A stretch of 64,000 nt of DNA from Dillenia suffruticosa (Eukaryota > Streptophyta > Magnoliopsida > Dilleniales > Dilleniaceae): the NCBI GenBank assembly GCA_033439265.1, contig JAVTVX010000010.1, positions 8,742,001 to 8,806,000 of the forward strand. Reading direction: 5' to 3'. Within the stretch, counting starts at the first letter, position 1. Every line of letters starts with the position of its first letter. The notes beneath the pieces were generated by a model that saw nothing but the letters and a program-made list of their open reading frames with translations, made no database searches and was not told the DNA's origin. The position numbers and the translations under genes are program-made. This document shows, one piece after another, positions 21,335 to 32,455 of the stretch.

Positions 21335-24300
21335 GTTGGATTGGTATCAGAGCCAGGTTGAGAGCTATGTAGGAAGAGAGTATTGGAAACATTCCCGAGT
21401 GTGTTGGTCTTTAAAGTCCTCAATGCATAAGAGTTTCATACAGTCATTTATATCCCTGCATATGGTCTTAGGAATTGAGTTTATCTATTTTAAGGGGTTA
21501 GATACTAATTCTTATCTAACCTAGCATTTCTTCATTTTCAAAGAAGGAACCAATGGAGATGGTTCTTAAATTGATGATTTCATTCATTTTAGGGGGTTAG
21601 TTGTACTAACCCTAATCCTTGAACAATACCTAATGAGAATTCCTATATTGCGAAACCATGACGAGTACATGGAGCGCTAGATATGTACTCCCTGATTCAC
21701 TTAAAGAGAGCAAGGATACTTTCTCATTTCTGGCACCCCTTTCGGTGCCGAAGAATACATCCTTAAGGTGTATGTTTTCTCTGGCACCTTTTCAGCCGGC
21801 TATTATACCGTCCCCACCATTTACTCTTGATATTTTCGGGCAAGTGTACGAGTGGTACGTGGCACATGGGGTCCAGATGTCACCCCATCACCTTTGATGG
21901 CAATGCCGATATCTACGGCTGCGCTTATTTCTCTTACAGTAGTTCTTACTCAAGCGGCACCAAATCGTCCATCGGTGGCCGTTCTTCTTACAGTTTCGAA
22001 TCTGAATTATAAAAATTGCGCCATACTTAGGTGCATCCCCGAGATGACCCAGCTAGTCACGGTAGCTCGACAGTTGGGATGCACAGATTTTTGGATTTGG
22101 TGATGCTACGGTAGCAAAGCACTGAGTCAACTGAATCTGACGGATCTTGATAGATCTAGGCTTGCACGAGGAGTGCAGTCTACGAGTAACTAAGAGACTA
22201 TTCGATAGGGAAGCCCTCACTTGATGGGAGGCTATTTGCGATGAGGCTATAAACCATTGCGGCATAGCGATTTCCTAATGGAATTCGACCGCAGATATTT
22301 CACGGAGTTTTAGGGGGACCATATCCCCGGTGGTTATATCACCAGTCCTAGTACCATGAGCTAGGCTACTGCTCAGCGACCTTTTCTTTGCCGCATATGT
22401 GGCAAGCACCACGCTCGAATAAATATGTAGAACACTTATTACATGCTTCCACTATGAGAAGCCGAGGCATATCAAGAGTTTATGCCCTGATTTGTGACTT
22501 GGAGGTTAGTTGGCTTCGAGTCATCAGAATACACCATATGTAGGACAGCAGGGAACACCTGCGCATTCTAGTAACACTGCTCCACGGACTGCAGCCGGGA
22601 GCAATATAGTATTAGGTTTTCACGAGAGTAGTTGAGGGTGCAGGCCCTTGTGTATGCGATGACTCAGGAGGACGCTTTGGCGAACCCAGATATGATCATG
22701 GGTAATCCTCCTGCGGATCCTTCCATTTAGAGGTCCTTATGTACTGTTTTCTTTTGAAATCGTGTATTTTGTGATAATATGTACAGACATGATTGTTATA
22801 CTACTAGAGGCTTAACTATTTTGATATACTGGTGTATATCTCTATTATTTCCGTACTCTTAGTAAATTCTTTTTATTTTAATTTATTTTATTTTATTTTA
22901 TTTGCATCTTGGTGCTATGGAACTAAATGGAGTCGACGTTTGTGTTCTTATTGGCACAAGGTCGAACTATTTCTATGTGAGAGTTTCTTTCACTCAACAG
23001 TCGGATGGGCTGTTATCGTTACTTGATAAGGAGCTATTAGTTGTCGCTCCTCTTGGTGAGCAGTTGGTTAGAGAATTCGTATATAGAGAGTATGATGTCA
23101 TGACAGGTGGGACAGTGCTGAGAGCAAATCTGATCCCACTGGATATGACGGATTTCGATGCCATCGTAGAGATAGATTAATTGTATACTTATAGAGTTTC
23201 CTTAGACTGTTTTATCAAGAAAGACGATTTTTGGAGGCCTAAAGGGCCACCACTGACGTTTGCGAGTGAGAGACGGGTGTTACCCCGTGGTATTGTATTA
23301 GTGAGGAAAGCCAGACGTATAATACGTCGGGGATGTATGATAGATCTGACACATATGATCGATACCACCATACAGAATTCGAGACTTGACGAGATTCTGG
23401 TGGTACAGAAGTTTCCTGAAGTATTTCCCGAGGAGCCACCCTAATCATCATTGATTCGGGAGTTTAATTTTGAGATTGATCTGGCTCTAGGGATTACTCT
23501 TATTTCTATTCCGCCATATATAATGGTACCATTTGAGCTGAGAGAGCTCAAGATTTAACTACAGAAATTGTTAGATAAATAATTCATCCATCCAAGTACC
23601 ACACCTTAGGGTGCTTCGGTATTATTTGTAAAGAAGAAATATAGAACACTTAAACTTGTTATGGATTATTGGCAGTTGACTAAGGTCACTACCAAGGATT
23701 GATATTCATTTTCCTACATCGATGATTTGTTTGATCAGCTTCTCGATGATAAGGTCTTTTCGAAGATAAATCTTCGATCGCGTTATACTCGGTTACGGGT
23801 TAGGGTCGAGGATCTGTCCAAAAATCGCATTCTGTATCAGCATGGACACTTAGAGTCCTTGGTCATGCCATTTGGGCTGACCAATGTCCTAGCTGCATTT
23901 ATGGACCGAATAGATCGGGTCTTTTATGAATTTCCTACATCAATTTGTTATCTTTTCCACTGATGACATCCTAGTCAGCTTGCAGAGTGTTGAGGAGCAT
24001 GCTCAGTGTCTTACTCTCAGACGACAGAGAGAGTGCTTACCCCTCTTTATTGATGGGACTCCGTACCTTAGGAGTCAGTGTGGTTAATGATGTGTAAGAA
24101 ACATCATTAGCTAGATATGAGGACAGGCAGACCTTGGTCAACCATGTCAGAGACTTCGGATTCCGAGAGAACAGATAGATAGTGTTTGGAGAACGGATTT
24201 GTATTTCAGTTGACATTGATTTTCGCAAGGCCATACTTAAGGAGGCACACTCCTCAACTTAAGCATTCATCCAGATAGTACCAAGATGTATTGGACTATT

Positions 24301-25450
24301 CGGGATAGTTATTGGTGGCCTAACATGAAACGAGAAATTGAGGATTTTGTGGTAAGATGTTTAGCTCGCCAATAGGTAAAAGGCCGAGCACCAGCGTTTA
24401 GCTGGTACTTCACAACATTTTTATTCCCATTCTTGAGTGGGAGTGGGAGTATGTCACGATAGACTTCGTAGTAGAGTTGTATTGGACTTTGGCACAGTAT
24501 GATGCCATTTGGGTGATAGCTAATTAATTTACTCGGTCCATACATTTTCTCCTTAGTCACAGCAGAAGCGTGTTGAGCCCAGAATGCAAGAGGCTTTGGG
24601 CACGCGGCCTAGTTTTAGTACAGCATATCACCCACAGACAGATGGTTAGTCGGAGAGGACCATTCAGACGCTCGAGGATCTACTTCGGGTTTGTGTTATG
24701 GATTTTCGGGGTAGTTGGTACAGGCATTTACCGCTGATGGAGTTTGCGTATAATAATAGTTATTAGGCCAGCATCGGCATGCCACCTTATGAGTCACTCT
24801 ATGGTAGGAAGTGTCGTACCCCGTTGTGCTGGGATGAGGTAGGCGAGAGACGCCTTACCACAGTTGAGCTAGTCGAGGAGACTAAAGAAAAGGTCAGAGT
24901 GATCCGCGAGCGGATGAAAGCCGCCCAAGATAGATAGAGGGCATATGCGGATCGAAAACGCCGACCTTTAGAGTTTGAGGAGGGCGATATGGTGTTCTTG
25001 AGGATTTCTCCCTTGAGGGGACTAGTACGACATCGGCAGCGGGGCAAGTTGAGCCCCAGGTACATTGGCCCGTTCCGTATCCTCAGTAGGGTTGGGAGCG
25101 TGGCATACAGGCTAGAGCTGCCAGATGACTTATCTCGGATCCATGATGTCTTCCATGTATCAGTGTTGAGGAAGTACATCTCAGATCCTTCACACATTTT
25201 GGAGCCTCTGCCGATAGAAATGCGAGAGGATTTGAGCTTACCTATCCAGCCCGTGATTATTTTGGATCGACAGGTCAGAAAGCTACGGAGCAAAGAGGTT
25301 CCTCTTGTTAGAGTTTTGTGGAGGAGCGACCAGGTCGAGGAACAGACCTGGGAGTCTGAGGAAGCCATGAGGAGACAGCACCCCCAATTGTTTGCTGCTT
25401 AGCCTTCTTTTAGTTTCGAGGACGAAACTTGTTTTTAGGGGGTTAGAAAA
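21335..25450 (+). mobile_element. Internal region of the Ty3/gypsy fossil
   Basis: Order on the plus strand: primer-binding site, weak gag-like DNA (about 21,650-22,700), protease/reverse transcriptase region (about 22,900-23,960; VMPFGLTN is a reverse transcriptase word), RNase H and integrase region (about 24,000-25,200), then integrase C-terminus and a chromodomain-like end (24,989-25,402, with PRYIGPFRIL and DVFHVSVLRKY). It is extensively broken and cannot encode a working polyprotein. The degree of decay contrasts with the similarity of the LTRs. Confidence 0.85.
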
Positions 25451-28194
25451 TGTAATACCCAAATACACAAAAAAAAAAAAGAGGAAAATTAAAATTAGGG
25501 CTTTAAGCCCTAATTTTCTCCTCTCTCTCTCTCTCTCTCTCTTTCCCCCTCTCTTCTCTCCCTCTCTCTTTCTCTTTCTCTTTCCCGATCTCCCCGCCGC
25601 CGTGTCTCTTCCCCTCCCGCTGCCGCCGCTGCCAGCACCGCCGGTCACCACCATCGCCACCGCACCCAGCCGCCGCAGCTCCTCCCTTCCGCGAGTGAGC
25701 CGCTGCAACTCCTCCCTGCACGAGCTGCCCAGTGCGAACGCGCGAGCTAGAGCGCGATCTCCCTCGCGCGAGCGCCAGCGACCCCAGCGTGACCCCAGCG
25801 CCAGTAGCGCCAGCAGCGCCAGCAGCGCCAGCAGCGCCAGCAGCGCCAGCAGCGCCAGCAGCGCCAGCAGCGCCAGCAGCGCTTGATCAGCACACGAGCA
25901 GTGCGCGACACCCAGCGCGTGACCCCTAGCGCGCCTCTGCACGCTCCTGCACGAGCACCAGCGCGCCCTTGTGCGCCTCTGCACGAGCCCCTGCGTGCCT
26001 CCAGCATGCCCCAGCACGAGCACAGCGCGCTCCAGCGCGCGATCCACTGCTCGAGCGCGCCCCAGCACGAGAGAGAGCGCTCCAACGCGCGACCCACTGC
26101 GCGAGCACTCGATCCAGCTCGCGAGCGCGACCCTAGCCACTGCGGCCCAGTCCGGCCCGCGGCCCACCAGACCCATCAGGCCCGCAGGCCCACCAGGCCC
26201 GCCAGGCCCACCAGGCCCGCCAGGCCCACCAGCCCACCAGCCCGCGACGGCCCATGACAGTCCGTGAGCCTCTGCGAAGGTAAATGACTCAAAGTTTCGA
26301 TTTTCGCACTTGGATTTCGAAATTCTTTAGTAATTTGACTTAAATTGTTCGCAATTGTTTCAAATTTGGAAACATTCAGATTTTAGACCAAACCAACGGG
26401 CGAACGAAAGCTAGACCTGAGATCCGAGAAACCCTAGGTGAGAGAAACGAAATCTCTTCAACCTTTGGATAAACTTTGTCAAATTATGTAGTATTTGTTG
26501 GTTTTAGATTCGAATTAAGATTGATTTTGATTTTGTTATTTACTTATAAATAGAATGAAATTGATGACATTGGAATATGTTTATAAATTGAGGAATTTAG
26601 GGTTTGTACAAATTTAAGGAAATTGATAAACCCTGACAATAGTCGAAATTTGATGAAAATCGTGATGATTGATTAGGTTGGCTATTTTGGTGATTCGATT
26701 GAGGGGAGCATTGCTTTACGTATTGTGGTTTTATTGGGGAGTGCGCTATCCTCCCCAAAACTGTGAGTGAGATTTATTTCAATACTTTTGTTTAATATGT
26801 AAATCCTGTTTTACAACATTTTGATAATGAGCATGATTTGTCGTTTGTTGGAAATGTTTTGACTGGTTTTAAAATTGACTTTTGTGAACTGTTGGAGTGT
26901 CCAAAAACTGTATTGAATTATGAAATTATGCATCCAAGTGGTTGAAACGTATAATGTGTCATTTTATGCTCTATGTTGCATTGGTTTGTGAACCTGACTT
27001 CGGCATATTTTGATATGATATTGATTATGGCTTTGAGGGCTTTGATATGTATTGTTCCGTAGCTACGAAGGACACCGTGAGAGGCGTTTTGGTGGCGTCC
27101 GGATATGCCTAGGCCTGGGGTATCCCATGAGTTGTCGTGATTTGATTATCTACACGGTACTAGCCAGGTTGAACCCGAAAGGGGGAAGATTTGGATTTGG
27201 ATTGGATATCCTCTCCAAGTCTAGCACCTGGACGAGATTCGTCGCCAACGCCGGGGTAGAGAGCACTTTAAAGAAATTTGCATGTAACACCCCCGGTGCG
27301 CCTGTCATAGGTCGCGGTAGACCTCTGCCAGGACATTTTCGGCTGGCAGCTCTATGATTTTAATGACAGTGCTTTGGATGCATATTTGACTTGAAAATGC
27401 GTGAAATGATATATTGTTGAAATGAAAAGCATGATGATTTGAAATATGATTCGTATACTTATGTTTTGACACTCCAGTTTCACACTTCATATTTGACGAT
27501 TGCATTGACCCATTCACTCACTGAGTATTCTTTCCCGAGTACTCACCCCTCATTTCCCTTTTGTTTCAGAGATAGTATTTGACAAGGAGTGTCGCTTTTA
27601 GGACGCTCAGTTTCTTTGGGAGATCAGGTCTGGACTTGAGGAATTATTGTGTATTTCCGCTGCAAATTTGTATTGATGATGTATATGTATTTTGAGGTCT
27701 ATAGATGACCATTTTATAATTCTGGGATGACTGTATTGTATAAATATGAACATTTAAATTGTGGAACTCTCATGTCACTGCATGACATTGCATTGAGGCA
27801 TTTCTTTTTCGTTGCGTCTGTATTTGGGAATGTGTCATGTTTTAGAATTGTCCTCTAGGATCGTTCGGTGCCTCCTCTAAATCACAGGAGGGGCGACTGG
27901 CGACTATCCATGCCTTTGATGGGGGCATGACAGTAGAGGTCTGTGGTTAGGACTGTGGAGAATTGTTTGTTAGCCTTGCGTTGCCCTGAATTGTGCAGTA
28001 GGATGATCTGGTTTGTTGTTGAGAATAATATATGCATTTTGAGGCCGGGATGGTCCATTTTGGACAGGTAACAGGTTTATTTTAATATGGGAGACCTCCG
28101 ATATATGGGGAGGTTCTGCCCGATTTTCTGTAAAAATATAACCGGCATCCAGGGTAACGGGCGGCTGTTCACAATCCCGGTTCGGGGTGTGACA
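25451..28194 (+). repeat. 3' LTR of the Ty3/gypsy element
   Basis: Matches 18,593-21,334 from end to end at about 98% by eye; most differences are C/T or G/A transitions. The nonamer array (25,800-25,880) has nine units. Confidence 0.92.
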
Positions 28195-28199
28195 GGAAC

Positions 28200-29335
28200 A
28201 AAACGCGAGCTGCTAAAAAGAAATTGTAACTCAATCAAATATTTTTTAAATTATACTGATCACGCTTCGTACTCGTGGGTATATTTCTGCTTAGCCATCT
28301 ACTTTATGCTTTTTCTTATAAATCCACTTGTAACCCGTGGCTTAATTCCCTAGGATGCCGAGACCAAGTGATTCTTTTATTCCTCACCATTGATTTCTTG
28401 TACATGGCATCTCTTTGGCAAGGTACGCTCAGCCTTGATTTCACTCCTCATTGGTTTAAAAGAAAAGGCGTACGTGTTATTTTTGTTTTGGCAGCATAGC
28501 GACTGAGTAGTTCAGGTTCTTCGCGGACAAGAACTCACGGTGGTCTTTGCATATGGCAATTTATTTAATGAAGTTTTTACGTACATAAAATACGAATAAA
28601 CAATTATAATAATATATATAAATAATATCACTTCATTAAATTAAAATAGAAAAAATATGTATATAATCCAAAACCACAGAATAATCTCTCCTTATACTTG
28701 TGTCTATGAACAAGCAACATAGGTCAACTCTTTCGTGGCAATTTGCCTGTCAACTTCTATCGACAAGCCGAAATTTTCAAGCATCTCTAAAACCTTTGGG
28801 AAGACAAGGCTAGCTCATTTTCAGATTACTCACTCGTCGATGCTTCGTAGCTTATGTTCAAGTTTATTTCGTGTAACAATGTCTGTTATTGAAGTTGCCC
28901 TCATGGTCATGCATGATGAGCGGCCGACTTATTTATTTATTTCATATATATATTTTAATTTTGATAGGTCAGAATATGATCATTTAGGGTCACGGAACTT
29001 TGACATTTTTGTTAAGTGATGGAGGAAAAACTTAAAATTGTTTAGTAGCCTAAAAATAGGGTTGCAAAGTGAGTTCCTTATCGAATAAGTTGAAATAAAA
29101 CTCATTCGAATTTTCACCAAAAAGAAAAAAAAAACTTATATTCGAATCTGAATGAATTTACTTAGTTTGCAATTTTAATTCGTATTCTAAGTAATTGAAT
29201 GATCGCGGGTTCATTTTTTTTCCAAATGTAGACGGCATTTTATGTTCATATGCCATGTTTGAATTCCTCCAACTCGTTCATATCCGGCAGCATTATGAAC
29301 GGGTCCAAGCAAGTCGGTGCACAACTCATTTGCAA
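28200..29335. other. Intergenic DNA with a possible short copia remnant
   Basis: At about 28,290-28,350 the minus strand reads YKWIYKKKHKVDG, resembling the start of a Ty1/copia reverse transcriptase. It is too short and isolated to define an element. The rest has no supportable gene. Confidence 0.3.
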
Positions 29336-29338
29336 GGT

Positions 29339-29347
29339 CTATATAAA
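29339..29347 (+). promoter_or_regulatory. TATA box of the small membrane-protein gene
   Basis: TATATAAAG is placed so that transcription would begin near 29,370. That makes the first ATG (29,374) coincide with the transcript start and favours the ATG at 29,464. Confidence 0.5.
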
Positions 29348-29463
29348 GCTTCGCACGCCATGGTGCTTGGAAGATGACATTCACATACCTAGATATTTTA
29401 GCTTCCTTTAGTTCTAGAAACCCCTTTAGTTTCCTTGCCCCTCAACCTAGGATCAGTCCCATT

Positions 29464-30003
29464 ATGGCCTCTTTAGCCTCGGAAATTAGTCCTAGTCCTA
29501 GTCCTAGTCCTAGAATTGAACAGCTTAAAAAAGACTATGAAGCCTTGACCCAAATTATCCTTCGCCAAGAAAAGAGAATTTGGTATTTCACAACAAAAGC
29601 ACAAAACCTCACAATAGCGCACATTATTTTCCTATTACTCATTCTCTTCACGGTTTCCAACTCCTCTTCCAAAATCAGTTGCAAAAATTGGTGGGTCCCA
29701 TTCACCCTCTCCCTCTTAATTACCATAATCTTTTTCACCATATTTCTTGATACCGTTAACAAATATTTGGGCACCTGCTATCAGTACGAATCAAGTCGGA
29801 TCGACCAGGAGGAGATCCAACGGCTGATACACTCTGGTAGCGATCATCAGAGCTGTGATGATCATAGGAGAGAGAATTTTCTGAAGCCCGATAAGGTCAG
29901 AATTGCCAAGAGAAAGTTGGGTACTTATTTGGTAGTTTTGGCAATCCTTGGCTTTACATCTGTTGTGTTGGCCTCCTGCCGGTTGTTACTTTGCGATCAC
30001 TAG
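29464..30003 (+). CDS. Small plant-specific three-segment membrane protein, function unknown
   Basis: This is an intact 179-aa single-exon reading frame. Residues 1-16 are Ser/Pro-rich, 17-38 are charged and helical (coiled-coil-like, ending RQEKRIW), and predicted membrane segments lie at about 50-64, 78-96 and 153-172. Between the first two is a CKNWW motif. A charged loop of about 50 residues separates segments 2 and 3, and the protein ends CRLLLCDH. An upstream in-frame ATG at 29,374 would add 30 residues but lies where the TATA box would place the transcript start, so I chose 29,464. A frameshifted paralogue lies at 11,249-11,947 and conserves EKR, C(K/R)NWWVPF, YQY and the last membrane segment, which supports a real protein family. 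I do not recognise a named domain. Location in a cell membrane is inferred from hydrophobicity only. Confidence 0.7.
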   Translation: MASLASEISPSPSPSPRIEQLKKDYEALTQIILRQEKRIWYFTTKAQNLTIAHIIFLLLILFTVSNSSSKISCKNWWVPFTLSLLITIIFFTIFLDTVNKYLGTCYQYESSRIDQEEIQRLIHSGSDHQSCDDHRRENFLKPDKVRIAKRKLGTYLVVLAILGFTSVVLASCRLLLCDH

Positions 30004-30009
30004 AACTGA

Positions 30010-31364
30010 CAATTGGGCCGGCCATGGACCGAGCATGGACCTATCATTTAAATCTGTTTTTATTACGAGTCTAGATACCGGTGAGATCGACCTGCTATAG
30101 ATTTGATTCATTTAAAATCAAATATTATTTTTTTGTAGTTTTAAAAATACTATGATTTTGATTATGACTTTGATGAATTTAATGTTTTACTCTTAATGTA
30201 ATTTTTTAATTTTTTATGATATTATTGTTAATTTTTATAATAGTATGTAATACTTAATTTGGTGTGATAGTATTTATTTTGTATTTTATTTTGAATGATT
30301 GTTTTATTTTTATTTTGTATTAATACTATAAAATAGATTAAAAATATTTAAAATGAAATTTATAAATTGAGCTTGAATCTAGCCCAAAACAAGCCCGATA
30401 CCCTTTTAATTTTTCAGGCCAAGCTCGATCCTCGATTCTAAGAGTTTTCTCAAGCCAAGCTCAGGCTCAGACCTATAAAACTTTAAATGAGCGGGGCTCG
30501 GGCCTTATAAAAGTTCATCTCAGAAGGCTCGATTTGCGACGTAGCAACAACCGATTTCAATTGGGAGTTGCTTCTAACTCCCGGTTTTGATTTCACAAAT
30601 TCTAGTAAAATGAAAATCGACTGCAACTTCGTGAAAATTCAGGAGTTTTGATTTATAAATTTATTATTGATTAGATATAAATTTTATTTAAACCTATTAT
30701 ACCCTTTCTTGAACACCAAAGAGAGCCCTAATATGAATGCAGCATGCTTTTAATTCCTTGCACTTTTAGCAGCTCAGAATTCAAAACTCCTACAAATATA
30801 GGGCTCTACTTGTATAAATAGAATAATTGATCATGTGATGTTAAACTACAACAAAATAAAAAATAAAAAATTGATAATCTTACTCAATCAGTCTCTCTTC
30901 GCCGGTTTAACTTTTTGAGTGAAATGTAGTTTAACAAATTACAGAATAATTTTTTAATATAATAGAAATTACACTAACTTCCAAAGGTGAACCTAAGAAA
31001 GAACAAGGGCAAACAATTGCATCCCCTCAATTTCTAAAATTTAATTAGTGTTTATGACCTATATTTATTTTATATCCACTTAACTATAATTTTGTCCCTT
31101 GTTTTTTTTAAAACTAATTCATTTGACTAAATTTTATATAATTTTTTTTCAAAAACTCACCACATAACAAAAATAAAATATAATATCACTATCGGATATT
31201 TTAAATCAATAAAAAAATATTTTGCAGTCTTTAAAGTAAAAAAAAAAAGGATAAATAAGTTTATAATCCTGAAAAATATTAATTTGACATTGACAACCTC
31301 AATTTAACACTTTTCCTTTTCTCTCCCCTCCTTTACCCAACTTTCACTTTACTCTCCCACTCCC
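30010..31364. other. Intergenic DNA, no gene seen
   Basis: AT-rich DNA with a less AT-rich stretch at about 30,360-30,550 containing repeated GCTCGA/AAGCTC words. It forms the left flank of the large CACTA element. Confidence 0.5.
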
Positions 31365-31367
31365 TTT

Positions 31368-32060
31368 CACTACAAAAAAAACCCATTTTAGCGACGGATT
31401 TAGGGACAAAACAATTTTCGTCGCTAATGACGCGTCGCAAAAATTTAGCGACAAATTCGGCGGATTCGTCGCGAATTTAGGGACAAAAATATTTTCGTCA
31501 CTAAAATCCGTCGCTAATTTAGCTACAAAAAAGTTTTTGTTCCTAAAACTTTGTCGCTATATTAGCGACAAAAATTATTGGTCGCCAAAATCCGTGGCCA
31601 AATTAGCAACAAAAATATTTGTCGCTAAAATTCGTCGCTAATTTGGTATAACAATCCGTCGCCAAAGTTTTGGGACGGATAAGGTTCGTCGCTAAAAATC
31701 ATCGCTAATTTAGCTTCAAAAAAGTTTTCGTCCCTAAAAGTTGTATTTCGTCGACAAAATCTGTGCCAATTTAGCAACAAAAATATTTGTCGCTAAAATT
31801 CGTCGCGAATTTGACTATAACAATCCGTCGCCAAGATTTTGGGACGGATAAGTTTTGTCGCTAAAATTCGTTGCTAATTTGACTATAACAATTCGTCGCC
31901 TTTTGGGACGGATAAGTTTTGTCGTTAAAATCCGTCGCTAAATTTAAAAACGGAAAAATTTTATAAAGTTTAGCGACGAATATCTTTTAGGAGATTTCTT
32001 CTACGAATTTTTTTTCTAGATTTTTTTGGCTAAATTTGGCCGCGACGGATTTTAATAAAA
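31368..32060. repeat. Left terminal inverted repeat and subterminal repeats
   Basis: The TIR CACTACAAAAAAA is followed by about 20 AGCGACAAAA / CGTCGCTAAAATCCGTCGC words in both orientations. This is the 3' side relative to the transposase genes. Confidence 0.9.
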
Positions 32061-32455
32061 AATAAATTTTGTTTTTTGGCCTATTAATTAAAAAAATGTT
32101 ATCCATATTATTTACAATCCAACCAATATCTCATCAATATCCATTTCAACTAATAAACCATAAAAAAAAATTCATTCCAACCAAAATATATATAGAACTC
32201 CAAAATGAAATGTCAAACATCATAATATATAATTAATAGTTGCACTACACTGCAATCAAATAAATAATATAAATATAGTGAAATATAAAACATCCAGATA
32301 ATATACCACCGACCACCACTAACACCAAGTCGTTATCTTGATCTTCATCCACAACTCATTATCTCACTAGGTCTTCATTTAATCGGAAGGAGGGGGGCAA
32401 AGAAGGGTCAGTCATTTTCTGGTCTTCATTTCATCAGGAGGGGGGCAAAGAAGGG
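32061..32455. other. 3' flank of the TNPA-like gene
   Basis: AT-rich DNA between the subterminal repeats and the stop codon at 32,456. It includes a short direct repeat (TCATTTTCTGGTCTTCATTT / TCATTCTGGTCTTTG with GGGGGGCAAAGAAGGGTCAG) at about 32,380-32,475. The polyadenylation site is presumably here. Confidence 0.5.

Larger units (their letters stand above)
18593..28194 (+). mobile_element. Ty3/gypsy (Tekay/Del-like chromovirus) fossil, complete length
   Basis: The 9.6-kb element is bounded by LTRs of about 2,742 and 2,744 bp beginning TGTAATACCC and ending GGTGTGACA. A perfect 5-bp TSD, GGAAC, lies at 18,588-18,592 and 28,195-28,199. A primer-binding site (TGGTATCAGAGCC, tRNA-iMet type) follows the 5' LTR at 21,342, and a polypurine tract with GGGGG precedes the 3' LTR at about 25,437. 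The inner 4.1 kb is plus-strand pol-type sequence, broken in many places (probably more than ten) and shorter than usual. LTR divergence counted by eye is about 2%, which suggests an insertion under about 1 Myr ago at commonly used plant rates. Family: Ty3/gypsy chromovirus, Tekay/Del-like. Confidence 0.9.

Noticed and set aside
24799-25368. 189-aa minus-strand frame
   Set aside because: Antisense of the gypsy integrase region; no independent similarity.
25283-26267. Open frames up to 297 aa over the 3' LTR start
   Set aside because: Same LTR repeat sequence; the minus-strand frame crosses the LTR boundary and is antisense to pol.
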